Made by a program: the position numbers and the translations under genes
Shown here: positions 8,109 to 16,109 of the stretch, piece by piece
Numbering within the stretch: the stretch's first letter is position 1
How the letters are laid out: each line of letters starts with the position of its first letter
The notes under the pieces: generated by a model
Told to the model about the DNA's origin: nothing
The model's input: the letters and a program-made list of their open reading frames with translations, nothing else
The model's database searches: none
Source: Thalassobacterium sedimentorum
GTDB lineage: Bacteria > Verrucomicrobiota > Verrucomicrobiia > Opitutales > Coraliomargaritaceae
Length of the DNA stretch: 64,000 bases
Assembly: GCF_031127905.1 (NCBI RefSeq)
Contig: NZ_JARXIC010000003.1
Coordinates: forward strand, 62,001-126,000
Reading direction: 5' to 3'

Positions 8109-8885
8109 ATGAACACAGTCCAATTCCAACGTAAGGTCCTAAGAGCATTATCTCAATGTGCATTCCTATCGGAAAAACTAATTGGCATACCCAAGTCACG
8201 CTACTATTGTCCGACCTGTTCACAAAATGTATTTAGCTGGCAACCTCTCGTTCGTGACATTGGTGATGGCCACTCCAAACTCGAAAAAAGTCCGAGAATC
8301 TGCCCCCACTGTAAGTCATTAGAAAGAACACGTCTATTCAGCCTATACTTAGCGAAATATAGAATCCTGGAGACTCAATTAGATATTTTACACTTTGCCC
8401 CCGAAAAGGGTCTCGAATCTATATTTCGCGCCGCAAACATTAAAGGTTATCTCACAACAGATCTGTTCATGCCAAATGTTGATAAGGTAGAAGATATAAC
8501 AAAGATGTCGTTCCCTGATAATGCATTTGATCTGATCTATTGTAGTAATGTTTTGGAGCATATCGAAGACGACAAAGCAGCGATGTCCGAACTATACAGA
8601 ATTCTCCGCCCTGGAGGACAAGCCATCATACAGGTGCCGATCATAGGAGAAACCACTTACGAAGATCCTAATATACGTAGCGAAACGGAGCGCTATAAAC
8701 ACTTCGGCCAAGGCGATCATGTTCGAGTTTACGGGACAGATATTGAAGAACGCTTAACTTCGGCCGGATTTGATGTGTCACCTTTTGACATTCTCGACGA
8801 ACTCGACCTAACAGAGTTCGAAAAAGACAGAATGAATATAAAAAGACACGAGTTGATCCATCGTTGCCTCAAACAAAGCAAATAA
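8109..8885 (+). CDS. SAM-dependent methyltransferase with N-terminal zinc-ribbon-like motif
   Basis: 258 residues. The N-terminal part has CPTCSQN and, after about 30 residues, CPHCKSLERTR, a likely structural zinc knuckle. The rest is a class I methyltransferase of the Methyltransf_11 type: ILHFAPEKGLE replaces the usual glycine-rich motif I, then DLIYCSNVLEHIED and ILRPGGQAIIQVP. Likely substrate is a sugar or glycan end (context). Start ATG at 8109; the frame upstream runs into the aminotransferase gene. Noticeably AT-richer than its neighbours. Convergent with the next gene. Confidence 0.75.
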   Translation: MNTVQFQRKVLRALSQCAFLSEKLIGIPKSRYYCPTCSQNVFSWQPLVRDIGDGHSKLEKSPRICPHCKSLERTRLFSLYLAKYRILETQLDILHFAPEKGLESIFRAANIKGYLTTDLFMPNVDKVEDITKMSFPDNAFDLIYCSNVLEHIEDDKAAMSELYRILRPGGQAIIQVPIIGETTYEDPNIRSETERYKHFGQGDHVRVYGTDIEERLTSAGFDVSPFDILDELDLTEFEKDRMNIKRHELIHRCLKQSK

Positions 8886-8893
8886 CAAAGAAG

Positions 8894-9880
8894 TTATCGA
8901 TTTTCATAAATACGATCCATTGCTCGCATCAAGCGCAATGCATCGTCGGAATTGCCTAACAATATTGGTGTATCCTTAGAAATGGCCTCAAAGAAATGTG
9001 TTACCTCTTCTCGCCAAGAGAGGTCTGTGTGATAGATAATATGCTCTTCACGCTCAAACTGTCCCCCTTGAGGGTTTTCAGTGTTATATTTAATCGCTAA
9101 ATCTTCGTCTCCGTAAACTCCAGAAGAAGTCTTCAAGCCATTCAAGATCAAGGCGCCTCCCTCAAGAAAAATCTCAAGCGAAAAGAGATAGCGCCATTGC
9201 GTCATAGTCGAATGCAGCGAAGCACACACACCCGTTTTAGAATTCTTTAATATTGAAAATACATTATCTTCTAAACCTTCCGTCTTCCAAAAGAGGCTCG
9301 AAACGAGCGAATGAATCACATCAAACTCTCCGCCGAAATGCAGAAACAGGTCCAGCATATGAATGCCTTGGTCTAGCATAATGCCGCCACCTGCAAGATT
9401 TGGATCCGCACGCCAACCATCAAAGTAGGCAGCATCCACCTCTTTACCATAGCGCCCCCGCATCCATAATAATTTACCCATCGAACCACTGTCGACAATC
9501 TGCTTCATCTTTTGAATACTCCCATGGTGGCGATGATTGAAACCATACACTAATTTGCACCCGCTGTCTGCTTCGACTTTGCGCACCGACTCAACCTCAG
9601 CCGCGTTAAACGCAGGTGGTTTCTCAGAAAAGACATGTTTACCCGCCTGCAGAGCTGCCTTGGTCAAAGGAACAATACGATAATTCGGGGTACAGATAAA
9701 AATCGCATCGATATCTGGATCCTCTAAAAGTGCTTCTTCACTCGCCACAATCGGATATACACACTCCGTCAAGTCGCGGGTATCATAAACGGCAAGCACC
9801 TCACCTAACTGCGTCTGCTCAATCGCTTCCGCACGTATTTGGCCCATTTTTCCGAACCCGATAATACCACACTTTATCAT
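8894..9880 (-). CDS. Gfo/Idh/MocA-family NAD(P)-dependent oxidoreductase
   Basis: 328 residues. N-terminal Rossmann fold (GIIGFGKMGQIRAEA), then the family signature EKPPAFN with the catalytic Lys, and a C-terminal domain with the DQGIHMLDLFL pattern. These enzymes oxidise or reduce sugars, inositols or nucleotide sugars. Last gene of a minus-strand set starting at the SIS gene (12827), 5 bases after the hydroxyacid dehydrogenase, so probably one operon. Substrate unknown. Confidence 0.85.
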   Translation of the reverse strand: MIKCGIIGFGKMGQIRAEAIEQTQLGEVLAVYDTRDLTECVYPIVASEEALLEDPDIDAIFICTPNYRIVPLTKAALQAGKHVFSEKPPAFNAAEVESVRKVEADSGCKLVYGFNHRHHGSIQKMKQIVDSGSMGKLLWMRGRYGKEVDAAYFDGWRADPNLAGGGIMLDQGIHMLDLFLHFGGEFDVIHSLVSSLFWKTEGLEDNVFSILKNSKTGVCASLHSTMTQWRYLFSLEIFLEGGALILNGLKTSSGVYGDEDLAIKYNTENPQGGQFEREEHIIYHTDLSWREEVTHFFEAISKDTPILLGNSDDALRLMRAMDRIYENR

Positions 9881-9885
9881 AATAA

Positions 9886-10698
9886 TTAGTCCTCAAATCG
9901 ATTGACGAAAGCTCGAAAATCCACGGCGAGCCCGGAGAGAAAATCCTCACAATTACTAGAGACATGTGGGCTCATCAGAAATCTATGCGGATGAAATGCT
10001 TTCAATTTCCCTGCATAGGGTTCTTCCCAAAACACATCAAACGCCGCACGTAAACGTCCAGTTTCGATCTCTTGATAAAGAGCCTCCTCATCAACCACGG
10101 GACCACGAGCGGTATTCACTAATGCTGCGCCATCCTGCATCCACGATAGTTTTTCCGCATCAATGAATCCCTTCGTCGCAGACAATAAAGGGATATGTAA
10201 GCTCAACACATCTGCCTGCCGAACGAGATCGTGCAATTCATTCATTTGATTATACAAAACATCAAAAGTCAGCACTTCGACCGAAGGTGCCAATTTGCGG
10301 ACCACATGCGAACCAATGTTCCCCTGGCCAATGATCAACACCTTCTTATCGCCAAGAAAGCCACGTGATTGCTTCACCCAAGCATCCACCTCCCCGATAT
10401 CGCTAAAAAGCATACGAAAAATAAGATACACCGCGAAGTTTGCAGTCTCTTCAAAGATGTAGCGCTTCGTATGCTCAGATGGCATACAAATTTCGATACC
10501 ACGTGCTTTAGCCGCATCAAAAGGAACATTATCCGTCCCCACTCCACACTTAAAAATTCCTTTAAGCTTAGGCATTTTGCTCACATCAATCGGTTGGCTA
10601 CCGATCACCGCAATCTCTGCTTCAGCCGCACCCACGGTATGCAATAATTCCGGAACTAAGCGATCAATGGTCGCCGTATTTTTCCAATATTTCATCAT
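9886..10698 (-). CDS. D-isomer-specific 2-hydroxyacid dehydrogenase (phosphoglycerate-dehydrogenase-like)
   Basis: 270 residues, shorter than the usual 310-330 because the N-terminal substrate domain is trimmed. The NAD-binding motif is present in VLIIGQGNIGSHV, and the catalytic set appears as NTARGPVVDEEAL (Arg), a Glu region in the following helix, and MSPHVSSNCE (His). The family interconverts 2-keto and D-2-hydroxy acids. Inside a sugar cluster it may act on a sugar acid or phosphosugar acid rather than in serine synthesis (inference). Start ATG 10698 or 10695. Confidence 0.82.
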   Translation of the reverse strand: MMKYWKNTATIDRLVPELLHTVGAAEAEIAVIGSQPIDVSKMPKLKGIFKCGVGTDNVPFDAAKARGIEICMPSEHTKRYIFEETANFAVYLIFRMLFSDIGEVDAWVKQSRGFLGDKKVLIIGQGNIGSHVVRKLAPSVEVLTFDVLYNQMNELHDLVRQADVLSLHIPLLSATKGFIDAEKLSWMQDGAALVNTARGPVVDEEALYQEIETGRLRAAFDVFWEEPYAGKLKAFHPHRFLMSPHVSSNCEDFLSGLAVDFRAFVNRFED

Positions 10699-10716
10699 TC
10701 AAAATTTAATTACAAC

Positions 10717-11385
10717 TCAGCAATCAGGCACCAAGGGCAGCACCGCTGCAGCAAACTCCAAATCGGCCTCCGTCTTGATGACATGAGCCGCCAAGCGACT
10801 AATAGGAAAGAAGCCAACGCCACCAGAATAAGTCGCACACTGTCCCGCTTTAAATGCCTTCAAATATGCGTCTCGACGCCAAGCAGTTATGCTCCAACTC
10901 ACCCGTTGCACAGGATCCAAGTCCTGTGAATTTGTTTTTTCATCAAAAGTAAAATTCACAGGCCTCCCCTGATAAGCACACTCAATTTGTACCTCCTCAC
11001 TACTCATCAGACAATCCAACTCTGGCGAATTCTCCATCTGAGCTACAAAGCGTTTGACATCCTCCACCGTCAGCAAGGGTGCAATACTGTGCACTTGAAA
11101 GAGTGCTTCGCACCGATGCTGTTCGAGAAACTCTGCAACAAACTCCTCACTCGTCGCTCGATCATTGGCGAGCTCTGCAGGCCGATGATGAAAAAATACC
11201 CCCTCCGCCTCAGCAATGTCGGCAAAATCCAGATGTTCAGAATTGAGCCATATTTCATCAAAACAGCCCGCTGCTTGGCATTTACGGATCGCTCTCACCA
11301 CGAGAGGTATGCCTCCCAGTTCACGCAAATTCTTTTTCGCTAATCGTTGACTGCCCATTCGGGCGGGAATCATTGCTATATTCAT
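10717..11385 (-). CDS. Cytidylyltransferase of the CMP-sugar synthetase family (NeuA/KdsB-like)
   Basis: 222 residues. The nucleotide-binding N-terminus IPARMGSQRLAKKNL is the hallmark of CMP-sugar synthetases, which couple CTP to an acid sugar such as KDO, sialic or legionaminic acid. No acid-sugar synthase (NeuB/KdsA type) occurs in the window, so the activated sugar is not identified; members of this family also make other CMP/CDP adducts. It lies 5 bases after the IMPase gene and 18 before the dehydrogenase gene, within the same minus-strand operon. Confidence 0.83.
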   Translation of the reverse strand: MNIAMIPARMGSQRLAKKNLRELGGIPLVVRAIRKCQAAGCFDEIWLNSEHLDFADIAEAEGVFFHHRPAELANDRATSEEFVAEFLEQHRCEALFQVHSIAPLLTVEDVKRFVAQMENSPELDCLMSSEEVQIECAYQGRPVNFTFDEKTNSQDLDPVQRVSWSITAWRRDAYLKAFKAGQCATYSGGVGFFPISRLAAHVIKTEADLEFAAAVLPLVPDC

Positions 11386-11390
11386 ATCAA

Positions 11391-12206
11391 TTAAAGTGAA
11401 AAAGGTATTTTCGAATTACTAGCCATCACTGTTAGTTGCCAGGAATCTTTAATCTCTGAGATCGTAAAATCGCCCCCCGCGGCCTCAACAAGAGCAAGAC
11501 CTGCTGCCACATCCCAAAGCCATATATCTTCTTCGAAATAAGCATCGACCCGACCCGAAGCAACATATGCATGCGATAATGCCGCGGATCCAATCATTCG
11601 TATTTTCTTAAATTGCTGCACCCGCTCAACAAAGCTCAGCAATGAAGCATGACTAAAATCTCTCCCACTCGGAAACCCCGTAGCTAAGGCTGCATGATGT
11701 AATTCCTTCGTATTAGAAACAAAGATGGGCTTCCCATTACACGCGGCCCCTTGCCCCACAATCCCTGAATACATCATATCCGAGGCAAAGTCATAAATCA
11801 CTCCCAACAACGGCTTATTCACCCCCCAAAGAGCGATCGACACGCAACATGCGGGGAAACCTCGCGTGAAATTAAAAGTCCCATCTAAAGGATCTATAAT
11901 CCACATGGGCTCAAGCTCGTTCATAATCAGGCTAGGACGTAGCGACCGCTGAGCCTCCCGAGAGAGCTTCGCGGATGAAAAACCGCTTTCCTCAGCCAAA
12001 ATGCTATAACCACTCGGCCTCAACTTTTCCAAAATATGCTGTTCAGCCGCCTGATCCGCCTCGGTCTTGATATCTCTCCCAGCCATCGACTGAACCCCCG
12101 CATCCGTGGCATACGCATCATGCAAGAGAGTTCCGGCTTCCTTCGCCGCCCGCTCTGCCAGTCGCAAAAGCTCACGACTCACCTCATTTGATAGCTTTAC
12201 ACTCAT
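11391..12206 (-). CDS. Inositol-monophosphatase-family sugar phosphatase
   Basis: 271 residues. The lithium-sensitive phosphatase motifs are present: ILAEESG (first metal Glu), DPLDGTFNF (metal Asps), and WDVAAGLAL near the C-terminus. Family members dephosphorylate inositol, fructose-bisphosphate, PAP or sugar phosphates. Following a SIS isomerase and preceding a cytidylyltransferase, it could remove phosphate from an isomerised phosphosugar (inference). ATG at 12206; an in-frame TTG at 12212 abuts the SIS stop codon. Confidence 0.87.
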   Translation of the reverse strand: MSVKLSNEVSRELLRLAERAAKEAGTLLHDAYATDAGVQSMAGRDIKTEADQAAEQHILEKLRPSGYSILAEESGFSSAKLSREAQRSLRPSLIMNELEPMWIIDPLDGTFNFTRGFPACCVSIALWGVNKPLLGVIYDFASDMMYSGIVGQGAACNGKPIFVSNTKELHHAALATGFPSGRDFSHASLLSFVERVQQFKKIRMIGSAALSHAYVASGRVDAYFEEDIWLWDVAAGLALVEAAGGDFTISEIKDSWQLTVMASNSKIPFSL

Positions 12207-12212
12207 TTTCAA

Positions 12213-12827
12213 TTAAAGCCCACACTGACGCATATTCTGGTAGTTGCGGCAATTCCACTCCGCAACGCCCATAAATTTGTCCAACCACACATGTAGCAGC
12301 ACCTGATGCGCACACTCCACAATCCCGTAGGTTTTGGCAGGAATATATAAATTAATATCGCCCAAGCTTCGCGAGGCATTGTCAGCCCGAAGCCCCGAAA
12401 ATGTGACCACGTCCATACCTTTGGCACGCGCAGTTTCAATCGTCTTTATAATATTAGGCGAATCTCCTGAACTACTGATCGTAATCAACAGATCACCACT
12501 ATTCGCATACCAACTCAGAGGTGCACAAAAGGTCTCCTGGTAACCGAGATCATTCCCCATAGCCGTCAACAATGCCGAATTAGCAAAAGCATGAGAAGGC
12601 ACGCCCCCGTTCTTGGTCCAATCTAGTGCCATATGCTCTGCAAAAGCCGCACTAGCACCGTTACCGACTAAATACTGCTTAAAACCACCCTCACGTATTT
12701 TAGCCGAAACCTCACAAAGACGGTCAAAACCAACATCCTGATCCATCCAGTCACCACCACGGTTGGTAATTTCCAAGCTCTTAAGTGCGGTATCGTGCGC
12801 ACTCAGGTAATTTTTATAGTAGGTCAT
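12213..12827 (-). CDS. SIS-domain phosphosugar isomerase (GmhA-like)
   Basis: 204 residues, the size of GmhA (sedoheptulose-7-phosphate isomerase). The SIS core is visible: LVGNGASAAFAEHMALDW, TISSSGDSPNI with the phosphate-binding serines, and VVTFSGL. No heptose kinase (HddA/HldE) or heptose nucleotidyltransferase is nearby, so a different phosphosugar is possible. First gene of the tight five-gene minus-strand set that runs to 8894. Confidence 0.83.
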   Translation of the reverse strand: MTYYKNYLSAHDTALKSLEITNRGGDWMDQDVGFDRLCEVSAKIREGGFKQYLVGNGASAAFAEHMALDWTKNGGVPSHAFANSALLTAMGNDLGYQETFCAPLSWYANSGDLLITISSSGDSPNIIKTIETARAKGMDVVTFSGLRADNASRSLGDINLYIPAKTYGIVECAHQVLLHVWLDKFMGVAEWNCRNYQNMRQCGL

Positions 12828-12901
12828 GAAATGTATGCAGTCTGCATCTATGATAGCGTCTCAATCATTAAACATATTCAACTGCGCAATACAGCATCCT
12901 T

Positions 12902-13378
12902 TCAATCTAAAAGCGCTCGATTAATTTTCACAACGGCCTTATAAACAGACGGGGCCACTCCATCACTCAGCTGCGGTCGATGCCCATCTTCAGGAAAGAA
13001 AATCGCAAAATAACCAGCACGAAGATGCACACGTGTGCTGAGACGACGCGTCGGAGTCTTATAATACTGAAAATCAGTTGCTTCCTGATATGATCCGTCT
13101 TGCAGCAGCTCAGACTTCAGCATCCAATCTACATACTCTCCGCCTTGAATTATATATTGCACGTCAATCATGTCTCGATGCCCCTCGAAGCGGCAATCCG
13201 ACTCTATCAAGGTGTCATAGGTATGCACATTGATGAACATATCTTTCCCTCGAAGCTCTTGAACGCCCAAGGGACTTCCTGCATCCAATTGCCGTAGGGC
13301 ATTCAAAGCTTCTTCCCAAATCGGATGCCCCAATAAAGGTAGATAGGTGGATGGGGTATCTAATTTCCCGTAAAGCAT
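12902..13378 (-). CDS. YhcH/YjgK/YiaL-family protein
   Basis: 158 residues of the cupin-like DUF386 family. Recognised features are the metal-site region (INVHTYDT, EGHRDMIDVQYII) and FAIFFPEDGHRPQL near the C-terminus. Characterised members are linked to sialic acid or uronate use (YhcH is proposed to act on sialic-acid anomers); others sit in polysaccharide loci with unknown roles. Its position between the GT9 gene and the SIS gene, close to a CMP-sugar-type synthetase, suggests a part in making or epimerising the same acidic sugar. Confidence 0.82.
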   Translation of the reverse strand: MLYGKLDTPSTYLPLLGHPIWEEALNALRQLDAGSPLGVQELRGKDMFINVHTYDTLIESDCRFEGHRDMIDVQYIIQGGEYVDWMLKSELLQDGSYQEATDFQYYKTPTRRLSTRVHLRAGYFAIFFPEDGHRPQLSDGVAPSVYKAVVKINRALLD

Positions 13379-13425
13379 GGTGTATTAATCAAATAATCTA
13401 TCTACTACAAATGACCAGGTCGCAT

Positions 13426-14613
13426 TTATAGTTCATGCTGAGTTTGATTCGTGAATTCATCAAACTCAACGATCTGAGCAGGCAGCGAAGGAAACGCCTT
13501 CATAGCATTGAATGCGTGGGCAACTGGAGTCAACAACCTCCAGCGTGAAACCTCACCTTTCCCTTTCAATATCTCGACTCCATATTCAGCCACTACTTTC
13601 GGCGAAATATGATCCAAACAACGACGTGATTCAAACTCACAATTCCAATTACAACCATAGCAATCCAGAGGCTTTAAGAGCAAATACTGATTCACGGCTC
13701 CAGGCCATGGAAAGAAGCGCGGGAAGGTCCCCCCTCCCATGATAATGAGCACTCGTTGCGCTCGCAAAGAAGCTAAATGTGTCAGTCCAGTATCGTTCGC
13801 AATGATCAACGAAGAACCAGCCATCTGTTTTTCTGCCTCCAGTAAGGTCAGTTTCCCCACAAAGTTCTCACAATTTGGAGCTACCTCTAGAATCCTACGG
13901 GCAATGGCCTCCTCACTCGGGCCGCCAAATACAGAAAGCCGATAGCCCCGATTGGTCAAAATTTGAACAAGTTCTATCCATGCAGCAGTCGACCAATTGG
14001 TTGAATCCCCTCCGACTATCAACGATATCGAATCTTCTTCAGTTCGACCGACATCCACTCCACGTTCCAATGATAACAGCGGCGCCGCAGTCGCAGCTAG
14101 CCCGAGTGCGTGCTGTATAAATCGCTGGTAATAAGACAACTCAGATAGGCTAGCACTTGAATCCTGATATCGCTGCCAACCTATCGATTTATTTACAGCA
14201 AAATCATTCGACGCATTAGTCACCATTTCCCAGCAAGAATATTTCTTATCTGCATTCACCGCGTCCATGAGCATCAACGAACTAGCCCGAATATAACGAC
14301 GCAAACAAATAGCCGTATCGTATTTCCTGTGACGTAAAAATTTTAATACAGCAGAGTCATACTTCGGAACACGTTCCCATTCAAGGCCTAACATTTTTGG
14401 GTATTTATAAAAGCCCAAACCGTGCCTAGATACAGTAAGCACTTCCCGAACCCCTGGTATTGACTCAGCAATCTCTCGATTCTGCTCGCAGGTAACTAAA
14501 TCTAACTTGCCACCATAACACTTCGCCAAATACGCGATAACACCAGAAGCCAGCACCAGGTCGCCAATACCATCATTTTTGATGACTAAACAACTGCCTC
14601 TAAAATTATCCAT
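13426..14613 (-). CDS. GT9 glycosyltransferase (heptosyltransferase-like)
   Basis: 395 residues, GT-B fold. N-terminus KNDGIGDLVLASGVI and C-terminal motif IIANDTGLTHLASLRAQRV are diagnostic of the ADP-heptose:LPS heptosyltransferase family (GT9). Substrate is not certain: GT9 members in O-antigen loci use other sugars too. A cysteine-rich insert near the C-terminus (CYGCNWNCEFESRRCLD) resembles the one seen in many GT9 proteins of surface-glycan loci and may bind a metal. Confidence 0.85.
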   Translation of the reverse strand: MDNFRGSCLVIKNDGIGDLVLASGVIAYLAKCYGGKLDLVTCEQNREIAESIPGVREVLTVSRHGLGFYKYPKMLGLEWERVPKYDSAVLKFLRHRKYDTAICLRRYIRASSLMLMDAVNADKKYSCWEMVTNASNDFAVNKSIGWQRYQDSSASLSELSYYQRFIQHALGLAATAAPLLSLERGVDVGRTEEDSISLIVGGDSTNWSTAAWIELVQILTNRGYRLSVFGGPSEEAIARRILEVAPNCENFVGKLTLLEAEKQMAGSSLIIANDTGLTHLASLRAQRVLIIMGGGTFPRFFPWPGAVNQYLLLKPLDCYGCNWNCEFESRRCLDHISPKVVAEYGVEILKGKGEVSRWRLLTPVAHAFNAMKAFPSLPAQIVEFDEFTNQTQHEL

Positions 14614-14650
14614 ACCGTATTGTGACCACTACTTATTCACAAAGCGCTGC

Positions 14651-15214
14651 TTAAGTCTTCTTGATCACCATTTCAAAACTGTAGATACCAATCGGGAAGG
14701 CTTCATGAATCACTTCAGCATTCTCTAATTTCTCTACAATTTCCCAAAGGTACTTTGGCCCGAAAAATTCGTGAATATGATGTTCGTTTGGCGGCTTCCC
14801 CAGCGACATGCAATGCTTACGATATGTTTGTTCATCAGGCAAAAAAAGAACCACACTGCCCCCGGGGCGAACGACTCGTAACCACTCTTTAAGCACACTT
14901 TCAGTATCCTCAAAGTCTTCCAGCACATGCGATGAATAAACATAATCCAAGACATCATCACGAAACCAATGCAAATCCCTCGCATCTCCGTGCAAATGCT
15001 GGGGGTGTGACTGATAAGCAGCGTATTTTTTAGGTAGATCCATACAAATTGCGGATTCACTAATTGGGTCACCTCCATAGCCAAGATCCAATCCATCGCC
15101 CACACAATACTGTAGCAACTGCTCACGCACCTTACTGGTTTCTGAAATTCGAGTCGCCCCTGTTATCCCGAGGATACGCTTGAACCTTCTTAATATTTTT
15201 TTGAGGAGTAACAT
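14651..15214 (-). CDS. SAM-dependent methyltransferase
   Basis: 187 residues. Class I methyltransferase: DGLDLGYGGDP (motif I), CMDLP, LDYVYSSHVLEDFED, LRVVRPGGSVVLFLPD. A basic N-terminus (KKILRRFKRIL) may contact the membrane. Likely modifies a sugar of the surface glycan or acts at a chain end; specificity is not readable. Seven bases after the next methyltransferase-like gene and in the same orientation. Confidence 0.75.
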   Translation of the reverse strand: MLLLKKILRRFKRILGITGATRISETSKVREQLLQYCVGDGLDLGYGGDPISESAICMDLPKKYAAYQSHPQHLHGDARDLHWFRDDVLDYVYSSHVLEDFEDTESVLKEWLRVVRPGGSVVLFLPDEQTYRKHCMSLGKPPNEHHIHEFFGPKYLWEIVEKLENAEVIHEAFPIGIYSFEMVIKKT

Positions 15215-15220
15215 TACAAA

Positions 15221-16099
15221 TTACGATGGTTTAGTTAATTCAATCATTAGGACGGCCGGCGCTCCCGGAAAACCATGCCCATAAGGCTCCTGAAAATTCG
15301 CTGGATCAATGATCTTTTTCCAGCCATTCTCATCGCCGGCATAGACAACGCAATGACAATCAAGACCTAATGATCGCGCGTGTGATTTCACTGCTTGCGC
15401 GGATGCCCAATCAAAAGACTGAAATGCGGGTAGCTTGGTAACTCGGTGCAAATTAACTGCACGCAATCCAAAAGGCACGCTAATCAAACTCTTTCCCTCT
15501 GGTAGCAATAATTCACTAATTTTCTCGATGGAAGTTAACAAAGGCTCGTCAGAAGGAACATCGTACAGAGCAGCTTCCTTTGAACCATACTGAGAGTTAT
15601 CATACCCAATGTGCTCAATAGTCGACAAACAGGTAATTAATTTAAAACGCTCTCCAGCTGGAAATGCATCGATCAATTTACTAATATGATAATAAGTTGG
15701 CCGATCCAAAACGAGAGATTCCACCGCAGGATTACAGAACCAAAGAGACTCGACATGTGTATTTAAATACAAAGACACCGCAGGATTATTCAGCACACAG
15801 CCGATATCCAGAATAGTCTCGCAAGCACCACTTCTCTCATACCAATCAATAAAATATGGATACTCGACGATACGCTCACCGCAACGACGCCCATCGAATC
15901 CCTGCAAAACTTCATCTAGTGTCACTCCGTTAGCTAGCGCTTGCAGCATCTGTTGAATTTGTCGGGTTTGCCGGGTCAAAAACTCTTCATTAATAATCCA
16001 CCCTAGATAGTCGTCTCGATGTTTTCCTGGGACATACTTTTTTACAAAGCAGTCTTTGGATTTGCGGATCACTTTTAGAAATGTTGCTTTTAAAGTCAT
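15221..16099 (-). CDS. Methyltransferase-like protein of unknown specificity
   Basis: 292 residues. The middle carries a degenerate class I methyltransferase core: TILDIGCVLNN (motif I without the GxG), LITCLSTIEHIGYD, and LLLPEGKSLISVPFG. About 90 residues precede it, partly helical. I do not recognise a named family. Sits 10 bases after the flippase gene in the same minus-strand series, so a role in glycan modification is likely but not shown. Confidence 0.6.
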   Translation of the reverse strand: MTLKATFLKVIRKSKDCFVKKYVPGKHRDDYLGWIINEEFLTRQTRQIQQMLQALANGVTLDEVLQGFDGRRCGERIVEYPYFIDWYERSGACETILDIGCVLNNPAVSLYLNTHVESLWFCNPAVESLVLDRPTYYHISKLIDAFPAGERFKLITCLSTIEHIGYDNSQYGSKEAALYDVPSDEPLLTSIEKISELLLPEGKSLISVPFGLRAVNLHRVTKLPAFQSFDWASAQAVKSHARSLGLDCHCVVYAGDENGWKKIIDPANFQEPYGHGFPGAPAVLMIELTKPS

Positions 16100-16109
16100 A
16101 GATATTTGC

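Noticed and set aside
10717-11385. Naming the cytidylyltransferase neuA or kdsB
   Set aside because: No sialic-acid or KDO synthase is present, and sequence motifs shared by the whole family do not fix the sugar.
12213-12827. Naming the SIS protein gmhA and calling a heptose pathway
   Set aside because: The kinase and nucleotidyltransferase partners are missing; a GT9 gene nearby is not enough.
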